NCBI GenBank assembly: GCA_002914845.1
Contig: JXTC01000008.1
Span: forward strand, 882,861-946,860
DNA length: 64,000 nt
Reading direction: 5' to 3'
Source: Trema orientale
Lineage: Eukaryota > Streptophyta > Magnoliopsida > Rosales > Cannabaceae
Shown here: positions 12,299 to 24,060 of the stretch, piece after piece
Position numbering within the stretch: position 1 is the first letter of the stretch
Layout of the letters: each line of letters starts with the position of its first letter
Made by a program: the position numbers and the translations under genes
The notes under the pieces: model-generated
The model's database searches: none
Told to the model about the DNA's origin: nothing
Seen by the model: the letters and a program-made list of their open reading frames with translations, nothing else

Positions 12299-12309
12299 CA
12301 TATATAGAG
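12299..12309 (-). promoter_or_regulatory. Likely TATA box of the CRR42-like gene
   Basis: The minus strand reads tctatatatgg about 70 bp upstream of the ATG. Transcription would start near 12,270, leaving a short 5' UTR of about 40 nt. Position and sequence fit, but no other core element was identified. Confidence 0.5.
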
Positions 12310-12713
12310 ATATATTGCTGGAATATATTTTTGTGAAAAAAACAAAACAAAACAAAATAAAGGGAAAAAAAAAGTAAGAAAGAGAGAACATTTTATTCAG
12401 AAAATAAATCATGTATTGAAAAAACAAAAAACAAATGAAAATATAAAAGAAAGGGACCACAATAGCCAGCACCGAAGGAAAATAATGGGCCACAAAAAGA
12501 ACAAGAAAAGACCTCATCGTCAACAAAAATAAAGGAAAAAGGTGGAAAGGCACCACCAATTATAAACACGGGTTTTATATTTTATATGTATAAGATGTGT
12601 ATCCATATGATTATAGAAAGAAAAGTACACATATTTCAGGACAGATTATTATTCACCTTTTTAATTTTGCTGTATATATATATATAAATTTATATAATGA
12701 TATACGTATAGGG

Positions 12714-12970
12714 ATCAATTCAGTAGGTATTTTTATTTTATCTATTTATATGTATATAGATATTATTTTACCCAATTAAAATTTATCTTATACGTCTTCT
12801 CATAGTAAACAAATAGTAGTCAGAGAAGGAGTATTAAATAGTATATACTTATTATTTTATTTTTTTTTTAGCTACTCAAATCGTTATAACTGCTAGATCA
12901 TAATAATCCAATTATTAACAAAAAGTACTTATAAATAGGTAAATAAAAAATTTAAAAAAAATCTACTTGA
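12714..12970. mobile_element. Small MITE, diverged copy of the element at 50,496
   Basis: The left end reads tcaattcagtaggta and the right end contains an imperfect complement (atctacttga). The middle contains a ctagatcataataatcc stretch related to the centre of the element at 50,496-50,662. The two copies share ends and core but differ in length. It is non-coding, and I did not identify a target-site duplication. Confidence 0.5.
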
Positions 12971-13037
12971 TTTTCTTGTCTTTTTTTATTCAAATAGATT
13001 GATATTATTGATTAAGTAGATAGCAAATTACTAGTTA

Positions 13038-13420
13038 GGTCAGTTTGGGATTGATTATGACTTCTACTTTCAGTTTTTAAAAGTAGTTAGCAAAAAAATC
13101 AAGAGTATGGGACGTTTGGCAAGTTCTTGTTTTTGGTATACAGATTCTAAAAATTGTTGCGTAACTGCTAATTTAAGTATAATTTGGGAAGCATATTAAA
13201 GGTTGCTTTTCAAAGCTGATTTTACTTTTATAATATTACTAATTATTTAAAATCTCACTTTACAATACACATAATCTATAGTTTACCAAACACTCAAATA
13301 CTGTTTTTATGCAGCACAGTTTTATAGATTAAATTTACCAAATGTCTAGACTTCTTTTCCCCACAGCTATTTCTTGCTTACAGCAGAGCTGCAGTGCAAC
13401 ACGACAATACTAAACTGGCC
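13038..13420. mobile_element. Possible PIF/Harbinger-like MITE, 383 bp
   Basis: The ends ggtcagtttgggattg (13,038) and the complement of caatactaaactggcc (13,405-13,420) match at 13 of 16 positions. Flanking triplets are tta on the left and cta on the right, nearly the TWA target site of PIF/Harbinger elements. The interior is AT-rich and non-coding. The inverted ends are visible; the superfamily is a guess. Confidence 0.45.
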
Positions 13421-13564
13421 CTATGAGATATAAATTCAAGACTCCTGGAATTAGTATCTAAAAGAAATAAAAGACAACACATATTTAGCCAATAAATGGG
13501 CTACTTTATTCCCATTTCTAGGAATAAAACAACAAGGACTATTACCAGCATTTTGCTAAAAGAA

Positions 13565-14245
13565 AGATATATCTTCAAAGATTAGTCCTTCAACAGAGTC
13601 TAAATCAATTAAGAAATCAGCCTCCACAACAGAAATTCGAAGACCATTTTCATAAGCAAACTTTAGACCCTCATGGATAGCTAAACATTCATCTGTATAA
13701 GGATCAAAGTTGCCCCTCAGTTTTGAGGCCATGGCACCAACGACCTTCCCATATGAATCACAAATTACCGCACCTAGCTAGACTAATATCTCCTTTAGCC
13801 GGATCCACAGCTACGTCGACATTTTGGCTCTAGAGGATGCCAAGGTTTGTCTTTGGGGTGTGTGGATCCGACAGCATTCTCAAGTTGCTTTTGAATATTC
13901 TAGTACTCAAAAATCCAAAAGCCTACATCTTCAAAAACCTTCCTATACATGGTGACCGGTTTTTTCACCATGAACCTGGTTGTTTTGATCTTTCCACAAG
14001 AACCACAAAACAGCACACATGATCTCAAAGTCTTCATGTCGTGGCTTATCAAATATATGGAGTAGGAAAACTGTAAAAGAATGCCCCCACAAAATCACGT
14101 ATAGGAGTCCAACAGAAAGAATGATACCACATTTTTCTCGATGCATCACAACCCACAAGTGCATGAAAAATAGTTTCGTTACCATAATGACACCGAGGGC
14201 AAGTAGGCGAGCAAGGAACTGTTGGAAAATCTGAATTGGAGACAT
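13565..14245 (-). pseudogene. LINE (non-LTR retrotransposon) ORF2 C-terminal relic
   Basis: On the minus strand, around 14,205-14,155, a zinc-binding motif typical of the end of plant LINE reverse transcriptases can be read (CPRCHYGNETIFHALVGC). Next come a Trp-rich VLWFLWKDQNNQVHG segment in another frame and then, around 13,830-13,570, an RNase H-like stretch (GAMASKLRG, CLAIHEGLKFAYENGL, VVEADFLIDLDSV). At least two frame changes and several stops separate these blocks, so this is a dead copy. Only the C-terminal third of ORF2 is present. The order zinc motif then RNase H fits the plant L1-like family. Confidence 0.75.
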
Positions 14246-14609
14246 TAAATATGTACTATATATGTTTTCCTTAAAGCGTTATTTGCCCTTCTCAATTAGG
14301 CTGCTTGCAGGGATTTACAGACAAATCATTTTCAGGATATGGCAAAGCCTTAGTGAATTTGTACCAAACAATAATGAAAATTCAAAGGAAGAAAATAGGA
14401 ACACTTGTATTCTGAGAAAATCTTAGAGAAAGGAAAAATGAAAATTGGATAAACCTCATCAAACTGCTCCCAAGTCATATTCATCATATCATGGGTCAAC
14501 TTAACAGTATTCCACCAATAATTCGTTGTATCTTGGATAGATCGGGTATACTCCCCAGCTACAACCAAAATTTGAATTGTTTTGACGGTTTTTGGCAAAT
14601 CCACTTTGG

Positions 14610-15097
14610 AAAATACAACTTTTTTAAAGTGTATTTTAGGAAATGCACCCCTCTCAATAATTTTTTGATGAACACTATTTTTTAAGTTTTATGTTTATTT
14701 TAAAGACAAAAATACCATTAGTACTTATCCAAATCAAGGTTTCATATCTTGCTAGAAAAGGAAAGAGTCGAGTTGCTATATATACATTATCTAGTGCTCT
14801 CGATACCCTGGTGCTTTACACTTAAGTGATTTTTTTTTCTTCTTTTTTTTTTTTTCTTTTAGGTTGAGTTAATAGACACCTCATCTACGCTACTTGAAAT
14901 CTTGTCTAGTGCTCAATATTCAATTTTTTTTTCAATCGAATTGCTAGACACTTTATCTAGCACTCGACATCATGTCTGGTGCTTTCGACTTAAGGGTATA
15001 TAAACCCTTTCACATCTCTTTTTTTTTTTTTAATTTATTAAGTCAATATTGAGGGGGATGTACATTCTAAAACTGACTATGGAAGAGATATATTTTA
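14610..15097. mobile_element. MITE family copy 1, 488 bp
   Basis: The left end aaaatacaact... and the right end ...agatatatttta form imperfect inverted repeats of about 20 bp. The element shares its whole layout with the copy at 21,874-22,247: a tagtacttatcc segment, several 'ctagtgctcgacac'-like phrases, a 'cttaagggtatataa' phrase with 'cccttttcacacct'-like text, then the right TIR. Similar end-to-end copies at two sites support a mobile unit. It is non-coding and its superfamily is unassigned. Confidence 0.7.
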
Positions 15098-15579
15098 CCT
15101 AATTTTTCAACTTTTTCTAAATTTCTCTAAACCATGTCAACGCAATTAAGGGATCATGCCCTCCATAGTTTGGCAGAAACAGTTGATATATATAACTCCT
15201 TGAAGTTATTGGCTAGCTCAGCCCCCTTCTTAGCCATTTTCTATGAATCCTTCTAGCTATAACATATAGATAATTTCGTAAATATTCTCATTTAAGATTG
15301 TTATCTTGATGTTCATTTGCCAAATCTCATTATCAAGATTTTTTGTGATGATAAGAGAATCTGAATGGATTTAAGTATGGCAACAGGTGAGAAGATTTCT
15401 TCTTATAATTATAATCATTTTGTCACCTTTAAGCTTTAAAAGTCTCTAATTTTCTATCTATTCCTCTTTATATATACTATATATAAATACAGGTGGTGTT
15501 ATAGAGTATACTATATAAGAATAGATCATATATTATCCACCTTTAGTTTTAACCTTACTCTTTTATTAGTGAAAAAATT
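15098..15579. other. Intergenic spacer, nothing recognised
   Basis: AT-rich DNA between two inverted-repeat elements. I see no gene or RNA feature. Confidence 0.35.
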
Positions 15580-16604
15580 GGTTAAATATGCATGATAACC
15601 TCTCAAATTTGAGGCACATGCCTCCCAAAAAGGAAAAAACAAAAAAGAACAACTCTAAAAAATACGCCTATTGACGAAAATACCCTTAAAAAATAAGCAT
15701 AGGTTTTGAGAAATCTCCTCTTCTCATTATCTTCTCTTAAATTTGTTCAAATCTTCAAAAACCTATTGAAAACCAAGTTTAAAAGAAATAGGTATAGTTT
15801 AAAATAGCTTATTACTATTTCAAAATGTTATGAGATAATTTACGTGTTAAAAATCATTTTTAGGGAAATTTTTTGTTAGTTTTAACAAAAAAATGCGATT
15901 ATTGTCAAAATATTTTGGATTTTTGACGGAAGTGTTATTCCCGATAAAATTTCGCTGAAATTGATATTTTCAGTAATTTTAGATACAATTTCGATGGTGA
16001 TTTGATAGAATTTCAATATAAGTGGTATTTTCGACAAAATTGTTACAAAAGTGGTATTTTTGGACAATATTTAATGAAAGTAATATTTTAATATTTTTTA
16101 TATATAGTATTTTCGATAATATTTAGATAAAAGTAGCATTTTCGATAACTTTCGATATAGTTTCGATAGTTTTTCAATGAAGTAACAATCTTATATTATT
16201 TCAACAATTTTCATCTGTTTCGCAAATTATGATAAAAAATGGCAAATATTAATTTTGAATATCTCGAAACTTGATAATAATCTGTTTTAAATTATAACCA
16301 TTGCATTTAAGCAAAGAAATTTGGACATAAATTTGATTTTCTTTAACACATAAATTACCCCGAGGTATCTCGAAACTTGATAATAAATTATTTTAAACTA
16401 TAACCAATGCATTTAAACAAAGGAACTTGGATGATAACTTATATTTGAAAGACAAAATATGGCTCAAAATTTTTAAGGCATAGAGAAGTATGATAAATTC
16501 TTGAGATAGTTGGGTCTTTTAGGATGAGTATATACATATATTACAAACATTTATTAAGAGGAGCATATGCCTCAAATTTGGTAGACTGTGATGCATATTT
16601 AACC
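15580..16604. mobile_element. Long-TIR element (MULE-like MITE), about 1.0 kb
   Basis: The left end ggttaaatatgcatgataac and the complement of the right end (…tgatgcatatttaacc) match over about 47 bp with few differences, including the shared core caaatttgaggca. The interior is non-coding. It contains many degenerate copies of a 'tttcgataaaatttcg / gtggtatttt' phrase (15,905-16,190) and a 65-bp direct repeat at 16,259-16,326 and 16,367-16,431 (atctcgaaacttgataataa…). Long TIRs with a non-coding interior suggest a Mutator-like MITE. The flanking 9-bp duplication is not clean. Confidence 0.7.
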
Positions 16605-17169
16605 AAATTTCTCCTATCAATTATAGTATTATGCACCGCTCGTGTCTCTTAGCATACGTCAATAGTTATAGAAATAACATTACATCATATAGAAAGGAAA
16701 CGGTTATTCTATAAACTAATAGTACTTTTAGAAGTCATACTGAATAAAGTTAAACAAGGAAAGTCCTCTTAATAAGTGAAGCTCGTTCTGGAATATGAGT
16801 GTTTCGTTTGTTATAAGGGCCGGAGTAAGGAATTTGTCCCTTTTGTTTTATTTAATAAATTTCCTTTCTAAAAATGGAAGAGGTAGAAATAATTTAGAAT
16901 AAATCAATCAAAATATCTTATGTTTATTCAAGAAATAACTTCTAAACCTATGGCCATAAACTAACCTAAAAGGCCTAATTTCGTTAGGAACTAATATAAA
17001 ATAGGGAGCATAGTAATAGGTTTAATCAAAATTAATGGAAATAAAAATAAAAAGAAAGAGTTGTCACTATAGATTTTGCTTATCTTGATGCCTTAATCAA
17101 TTAATCAAATTATTAGTTTAGCTCAATCATGACAGATTTGGTATATAAAATAAATCAAAACTTAAAATA
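16605..17169. other. Intergenic spacer
   Basis: AT-rich. No gene, RNA or clear repeat recognised. Confidence 0.35.
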
Positions 17170-18360
17170 TAGGGTTAATCTATTTTTGGCCCCTGAACTA
17201 TCACCTGAATCTTACTTTTGTTCCTAAATTTTAAAACATCCTAATTTTGGCACTGGAACTTTTTATTTGTCTGATTTAACCTCTTTTCTTCACCATTCCT
17301 TATATAAATAGATGGAATGTTTTTTTATCTTGGTCCTTGAATTATATCCAAACTCTCATTTTGGCCCCTGTAAAACTTCCCTCTTGGCACTTGATGTATC
17401 AAAGTGTTTCATTTTACACCCTGTCATCTTTTTTATAATAAAATTATATAAAAAATTATTTAGAAGAGAGTATGAGACACTCAACAATCTTAAAAACAAT
17501 ATTCTTGGTATTTCGTCTTTATTAAATAAATTTCTTATTTTATTAGTTGACAAAAAATGATATCATCTTCTCAACTGTAGAGACAACAAATTACTCCTTT
17601 TAATATATTGGAAAACTAAATTAGATATATACATATGTACTGAATATTGGTTTAGATAAGTGCTTATTAGTAATTAGGTAATATATACAATTATACGGAA
17701 ATGAAAAAAAAAAAAGGAACTTAGGTAATTTAGAAATGTAAATAAAAAAATAGAAAGAAAAATACAAAACTTGAGTTATCTTTTATATATTGTGTTTAAA
17801 AACAATTGATTTCAATATTAAGAAAGCAAATGCATCCTATTTAATCAAATTTATTGTGACATTCACCTAATATGATAAATATAAATAAAGATCCAGAAAA
17901 TTTTTGAAACTATTTCATGACCAAAAGGGAATTATTAAATTTTGTACCAAAGTAAAATTGATTTTAAATTAAAATCTAAAATGAAATAAAAATTTTTATT
18001 ACCTCTTTTTTTATTTCAAATTGCTTAATTTATCTTTTTTAAAGTCTCATATGAGTGACATATACTCTTTTTCGATTGTTTTTTAACAACAAAGTGACAA
18101 TGGGGATGAAAATAAGAACTTTAATAGATTGGGTGCTACACAATGAAGACGTTTTAAAGTTGAGGAGCTAAAATCAGATTTCATAATAAATTCAGGGGAC
18201 AAAATAGAGACTTTCCATCCATATATAACAGAAGAATACAAACGAAAAAAGTTAAATGAGACAAATAAAAAATTTGAGTGTCAAAATTTAGATGTTTTGA
18301 AGTTTAGGGTTTAAAATAGAATTTTGTACAATTTTGCGACAAAAAATCGGATTAACCCTA
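17170..18360. mobile_element. Long-TIR fold-back element (MULE-like MITE), about 1.2 kb
   Basis: The first ~110 bp, starting tagggttaatctatttttgg, are the imperfect complement of the last ~110 bp, ending atcggattaaccctaa. A second inverted pair lies further in (around 17,330-17,375 and 18,155-18,210), sharing 'tttggcccctg / caggggaca' text. The interior has only composition-driven open frames. This type of end (GGGTTAAT…TGGCCCCTGAACT) is common in plant Mutator-like MITEs. The inverted repeats are directly visible; the superfamily is inferred. Confidence 0.75.
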
Positions 18361-18869
18361 AAATTTATACTTATATATTTGCTTTACTAACCCTGAAATT
18401 TATACTTATATATTTGCTTTAGTAACATTGTAATAGGGCATGATGAAAATGGCTAAGAGTTTCACGTTCATGTATAATTTCATCTTCATCTTGATGTTTT
18501 TCAACGCCAAATATCATGGAGGTTTGTTTTATCTACATCAATTTAAAATTTCCAATTACAATGTGCGTTTGATAATATGTGCATATGTATAACTTAATTG
18601 CATTAATGGGTGCACTGTAAATTATGCATATGGTCTCATTTAATGAGTTTGAGCAAACTTCCACATAGCTCTTATTAATGGAGTTGGAAAGAAGAATCTT
18701 ATTCGAGTTAGCTAGAGACTTAATATGGAATTGAGTAAATTCTTCACACGAAAAATTAATGCCTAGCGCTATCTTGGTTGTGTTAATAAGCATAATTAAG
18801 TCGGTCTCCTTTGGACGTTGGTCTTAATCTATAGTGTGTATATATATATATATATATATTGTTTTGGAG
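18361..18869. other. Intergenic spacer with short repeats
   Basis: Contains a near-perfect direct repeat of about 36 bp (ccctaaaatttatacttata / ccctgaaatttatacttata, 18,355-18,425) and a (TA)n microsatellite at about 18,837-18,860. No gene seen. Confidence 0.5.
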
Positions 18870-20350
18870 TGTGACAATTTTTTATAATTAGTCATTAGCT
18901 AAAAATATTATGTCACAATTAATGTGATAATTATATAATATGGGGATAATTAAGAAAATGTGACGTGTCAAAACTACACTGGACAAGAAAAAGATATTGA
19001 CATACCAAGATAAATGTCAATTTCTTACTGGAAAATTGTCAAGTTTATGCCACACCATCAAGGAGTTTGAGCCACATTAGCTACTATATTATGTGTCGCG
19101 ATACTACAGGGCCATATGTTAAGATACTAGTGGACCTCTTCTTTTTAACTACGTGTCATATGACTAAGCTTTGCTCAGATTTGGTAATGACACATTAGTC
19201 ATTTAGATGTCTAATAGTCGAAGTTTTACACCACTTCAACCGTTCGAAGTTTTGCCTATATATAGATATTAATCTTTTGTAAAAAGAGAGGGGAGAGAGA
19301 GAGATGTACACAGCTTTTATCCATTCAAGTAAATACATAGCCCACTTTTCTAAAAGCTATCAAAGCTATCATTATCATTTCATTAAGCTATCATCATTAT
19401 TTCATTGTTTTCCTCTCTAAAACCGTGCCTTTCAATCTCTCTCTTCTTTAGTCTTTTAGCCAAGTCCTTTGCTTTCTACTTTACTCACTTTTACGTTTTT
19501 GTTTCTCAACTAAAAACCAATCAATACAAATATATATACATATTTCTCTCTTTTACGAATTGCTGCTATAATTTTTTATCCATCAACCAGATACATATAT
19601 ATATATATATATTATATACTAATCTATATATAGCTACATATGTGTGCATATATATATATATATATTCTTTTTCTTATCCTAATATATATATATATCTATA
19701 TTATTATTAGTACTATTATTATTATTATGCAGATTTTGGGAATACTGAGCTATTAACTCCATTATTTTCTATTGCTCCAAATATTTACGGGGTGCTGACT
19801 ATATATATATTATGCTAATATTTAAATTCTGTATTTTAAATATTCGCAGACCCGTGATTCTGAGTTGTTTAGCAAGCTGAGTTGTAGCGTATACGACCAT
19901 TGTTTGCAACCGTTCACGTTAAATTCAGTATTTTTATTTTCTTTTATCTTTGACAAAATGGCTGGAATCACTTATGTCAAATATCTAATTTTCTAATTAT
20001 TTATTTTCAGTATTGTATATTTATATTTCTGACTGAATAGCTAGAATCACCTGTGTTAGAAAAACTAACGATCTTTTTGTTTGTTCTGAACAAATGGCCG
20101 GTATCACCTGCGTCAGAAATACTAGCTATCTATCACGTGGTGATGGCCATTAAAACCACCCACACCTGTTTACTTGCCAGTTGAGCTGTCAAAGATGCCA
20201 ATAATTTTCTAACACGTAAAATTGTATCATTACAATTTTTCCCATCATTTTCTCTATTTTCTACCATTATCTTGCTTATCATTAATTAAGTGTTCTTACA
20301 CTTAATTAATTTCTCCCTAATCTAATCACAAAAAAAGCACCTCGGAACAT
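18870..20350 (+). mobile_element. Probable 5' LTR of a truncated Ty3/gypsy retrotransposon
   Basis: This sequence sits directly upstream of a primer-binding-site-like sequence and a gag-like frame. It contains a TATA-like cctatatatagat at about 19,255 followed by a CT/AG-rich transcribed-leader-like segment, as expected in an LTR promoter. Near its 3' end is a triple 38-bp repeat. The left boundary (a TG near 18,870) is a guess, and no second LTR was found in the window, so the limits are approximate. Confidence 0.5.
19951..20124 (+). repeat. Three imperfect copies of a ~38-bp LTR motif
   Basis: Copies lie at 19,951-19,987, 20,030-20,067 and 20,087-20,124. Each runs from a tgacaaaatgg-like start through ggaatcacctg to tcagaaatacta-like text. 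Spacing is 79 and 57 bp. They lie in the putative U3/R-U5 part of the LTR. Confidence 0.75.
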
Positions 20351-20354
20351 TAAA

Positions 20355-20371
20355 GGCGACTTCACTGGGGA
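20355..20371 (+). other. Primer-binding-site-like sequence
   Basis: The sequence ggcgacttcactgggga closely resembles the sequence just after the 5' LTR in many plant Ty3/gypsy elements of the Tat/Ogre type, where a tRNA primes reverse transcription. It lies about 140 bp before the gag-like start codon. The first bases differ from the expected form, so it may be decayed. Confidence 0.5.
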
Positions 20372-20509
20372 GTAGCCAAGTAAAACCAGATTTCTTCAAT
20401 ATGTCCAAAATCTCTTGAAACTCTGTCCGTTCATTTATCTCTAAAAAAAAAATTTCCATCTCTAGACTCTGCCAAATTCTCTTCCAAAAAAAAAAAGTTT
20501 GCTATCAAA

Positions 20510-21660
20510 ATGGCTGAGGAACAGAATTTACCCAGCAATGAAATATCAAGTCAGCAAGAGGAGATACTTGCTCAGATGAAAAGCACGTTAAAAAATTTGA
20601 TGAAGTCTCAGGAGCTGATGATGCAAAAATTGGCTGAGAGAGAAAAGAAAGATAAACAGAGGACTGTTGCTCCTGTCCCCTCTTGTCAAAACAACAATTC
20701 ACTGGTGTCAGACAATCAAAATCCTGTCATGCCCTCAACACAGGAAAACCATGCCAATCTCGCAACTCCAGTTGGAACGAGTAATGAAAATTCACATAGT
20801 TTCAATACCAAAGAACAACTACAAGATGTGCTCAAAATAGAGGCAGAAAAAGCTAGTAAAATTATAGCAACAGTGGATTTTCAACCTCCTTATCCTGCAC
20901 ATATTCTGTCCAAGCCATATCCGAAGGATTACACTAATCCTCGTTTCAAGAAATTTGATGGAAAAAAAGACAATGCTAAGGAGCACGTCATTGGTTTTCT
21001 AGATGATTTTGGAATCTATGCCAGCGACCATGAATTAAGGCTAAGGGAATTTTCAAAATCTCTCACAGACTGGGCATATTCATAGTTTGCCAATTTACCA
21101 GTAGGCAGTATCTCCACATGGGATGAATTGGTCGCAACATTCTACACCAAATTATTCATAGCAGAGCTCAAGTTAGATTTGTCTGATCTTTCCAGTATAA
21201 CACAAAAAGAAAATGAATCGCTCACAACTTACGTGAATAGATTCAAGGAAAAGACTTTGGACTACAAAGAAATCGTCTCAGAGAACGAACTGATTCGGAT
21301 GTATGTCAAAGGCATGCGAGCTGAATACAAAGTCACATTCAGAATCATGTCATCCCGAATATTGCCGAACTAATATTCAGAGTAAGCAATACCGAAGAAA
21401 CAATAATGGAATTACACAAATCTTCTGGAAGGTCTGGTGCTGAAAGTTGGGGCAAGCCATTTTTTTCCAAGCGAAAAGGAGATGTCACTTTGGTTGAAAA
21501 AGTGCGTCAAGATAAAAGAAATCGACCAACCCCTCTCGAGATACCTCTAACACAAAATCAAATCATTTCACTCGTACGAGCATGGATAGAAGACGGGGTA
21601 CTACGGCCTCCATCAGTCCAAACTCCGCCTACACCTGTTTTGTCAAATGTGTTCAATTGA
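20510..21660 (+). pseudogene. Ty3/gypsy gag remnant, interrupted
   Basis: The frame opens at an ATG at 20,510. The first ~100 residues are polar and Gln-rich with a coiled-coil-like segment. A retrotransposon gag domain follows: PPYPAHILSKPYPKDY, then NPRFKKFDGKKDNAKEH, LREFSKSLTDWAYS, LPVGSISTWDELVATFY, and LSSITQKENESLTTYVNRFKEK. The frame is broken by a TAG at 21,083-21,085, at a position where the family usually keeps an aromatic residue, and by a frameshift at about 21,345. The gag-like reading then continues in another frame to 21,660. No protease, reverse transcriptase or integrase follows, so the element is truncated. It is a relic of an LTR retrotransposon. Confidence 0.8.
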
Positions 21661-21873
21661 TGAAATAATATTCTAATTAAGAACAAAGATTTTAGTTATT
21701 CAATATTTGTTTTGTCTATTTATGTCAATGTGTACATATAAGTTTTTGTCAAAAATTAATTTTTAGATGACTGTGGGAAGAGAAAAAAAATGAGGTGGCT
21801 ATGGATCCATCTTTTCACCAATTGTAGGAATAACTAGTCGCATGCATTAAAGGCAACCAACGGGCTTCTTGTC

Positions 21874-22247
21874 AAAATACACCTTTTCCAAAGTGTGATT
21901 TAGGAAATACACACATTTCAATGGTTTTTTGGTGAATACTTTTTCTTTGGTATTAAGTTTATTATAAAATAAAATTGCCCCTAGTACTTATCCCATCAAG
22001 AGTCCAGATCTGATTAGATAGTAGGGTCAAGTTACTCGATATTCTGTCTAGTACACAAAACTTTAAAAAAACAAAAATCGGTTGAGTTGTTAGTCTAGCA
22101 CTTGACACTGTGTTTAGCACTCGCTATTTAAGGGTATATAAGTCTTTTTCACACCTTTATTTTTAAAATGGTGTATTTACTTAATTATTATTTATTAATG
22201 AGAGGGGTTGTATTTTCTAAAATTTATTATGGAAAGGGTGTATTTTA
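21874..22247. mobile_element. MITE family copy 2, 374 bp
   Basis: The left end aaaatacaccttttcca and right end tggaaagggtgtatttta are near-perfect inverted repeats. The body matches the element at 14,610-15,097 in order and wording but is shorter. It lies about 210 bp after the end of the gag remnant and has better-preserved ends than copy 1. Confidence 0.8.
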
Positions 22248-22845
22248 CCTAATTTCGTTTTTTAAAGGTTCAAAAGAACAACATCAACTGTACCCGTAAA
22301 TTGATTCTTTTTATCATGTGAATGAAAATTATCGTAGGCGATGTTCAGTACTTGGTTGGCACTTTTATTTCATCGCGCTCTCTCTTGTCACTGACTTGTA
22401 TGATCATCTGCATTTGATCGACCTGCTTTTAGCTAGAAATCGTTTTTAAGATAACAAATTCTTACAAATAGTTGGTTTGAAATGATCATAGTCTTTGCAG
22501 GTATGCTGTTGGATAAATGCTGATGCTCTTATAAGTTGAGATTGGAGTCTACATCGTTATTTCCCGAGTGTGCCAAGATTTTGAAATCAGTTGTGCAAGG
22601 CAATCAAGTTGTTAGGCTAAGCAGCAAGAATGCTTTACCAATGCTGCTCTTTTTGTGAATGGCAACATTTTTGTGTATATGTGTAAAGAGACAAAATACT
22701 GCTTCTTGGTTATCTTTGTTGGATACATTTCGAAATTTTCCTTTTTTTTACTAATAATTGGCATGATTTTCATTTTAGCAAGGGGAGAACTCATATGGTG
22801 AATGCCCGATGTGACAGGCATACATGAAATGTGTTTTTTTTTTTC
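22248..22845. other. Unassigned, less AT-rich spacer
   Basis: From about 22,330 to 22,680 the composition is more balanced and resembles transcribed sequence (possible short exons or a 3' UTR), but I can join no frame into a recognisable product. It may be a gene relic. No transposon ends were seen. Confidence 0.35.
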
Positions 22846-23370
22846 GGATAATTATATTTTTATATCTTGTATTTTGTCTATCTGTGAGTTTATATATTAC
22901 ATTTTGATTATTATTAACATTAATTTTTATATTTGAAATTTGTAATAAATTTATACTATTTTTAGGTCAAACATCAACTTTAACCATTGAGTTTATCAAA
23001 ATAGCCTTTTAAACTTTAAGGATATATATTTTAATACTAAATTTAAATTTAAAACTAATTAAATTAATAGCTAAAAGAACATATATTAAAAAAATTTTAA
23101 GAAATACAGAAACCTATAAATATTAACTATTATTTCTAAACATATTTATCAATTTTAATCAAGTTTGAAATTTGATATTCTTTTAAAATTCATATTTTAA
23201 ACTTTAGAAGGTATTTTGATAAATATAATAGTAAAAATTGGTGTTGGACCTAATGAATGTATAAATTTATTACAATTTTTAAATTTGAATGTCAATGTTG
23301 ATAATAATCAAAACGCTAAGTATAAACTGAATAAACAGTCCAAATGCAAGGTTTAAAAATATAATTAACC
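22846..23370. mobile_element. Fold-back element with ~180-bp inverted arms
   Basis: The left arm (22,846 to about 23,025) and right arm (about 23,190 to 23,370) are imperfect complements along their length. They share tttgattattattaacatt/tttgattattatcaacatt, gtaataaatttatac, ttaggtc(c)aacatcaac and gtttatcaaaata phrases. The unpaired middle is about 165 bp. Transcribed, it would form one long hairpin. The ends resemble GG(G)TTAATTATATTTTTA, as in plant MULE-like MITEs. It is non-coding. Confidence 0.75.
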
Positions 23371-24060
23371 CTTTATTTTTAGAGAAATTTAGGTGGATGA
23401 CCAAAATTTTAAATTTGATTAAGTAGATGTCCACTTTTAAAATTTTATAGCTAAATGTCCAGGTAGATATATTTTTACACTTGGTAGATACACATATCTA
23501 CCAATTTTAGTTACTGTTCTGAAATGCACTGGGTATATAATTTTTTATACTTGGTATATAAAATTTTACACTTGGTATATATGCATATATACCGGATATT
23601 TTGCTATAACTTTTGACAAAGGGACATTTACTGAAATTAGGCCCAAAATTTGGTCATATTTCTATAAGCCCCTTATTTTTACCAGGCGTTTGTGCTTTTC
23701 CCTTGAACTTATACCATTTTGAAGTCACTTGCATAATGTTAGGACTAGTCCATTCCATTTAGCATGGGGCTGTTTGAACTTTAAATACGAAATTCTTTTA
23801 GTTAATAATTAAATGATCCTATATCCTATTCATTTGAAACCTCGAGAGAAAACTGAGGGAAGCATCAAAAAGTTAATATAAATATTATAAATAACGCAAG
23901 AAGTGTACAATGGGGAAAAACCACAAAATCAACTAAAATGCAAACTAAATCTATGAGATCATGCCGAAAACCTTTCATTGGTGTAATGTCTCTAGCTAGA
24001 ATATGTCACACGTCAAACCTTGATTGGAAAAAGCTGAAAAGGGAAAAAATATAATTAGAG
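23371..24060. other. Spacer with a short 'acacttggta' repeat
   Basis: Around 23,475-23,590 the phrase acacttggta(g/t)ata recurs three times. Otherwise nothing is recognised. No gene. Confidence 0.4.

Noticed and set aside
20505-20702. Antisense frame opposite the gag remnant
   Set aside because: A shadow of the gag coding sequence with no independent support.
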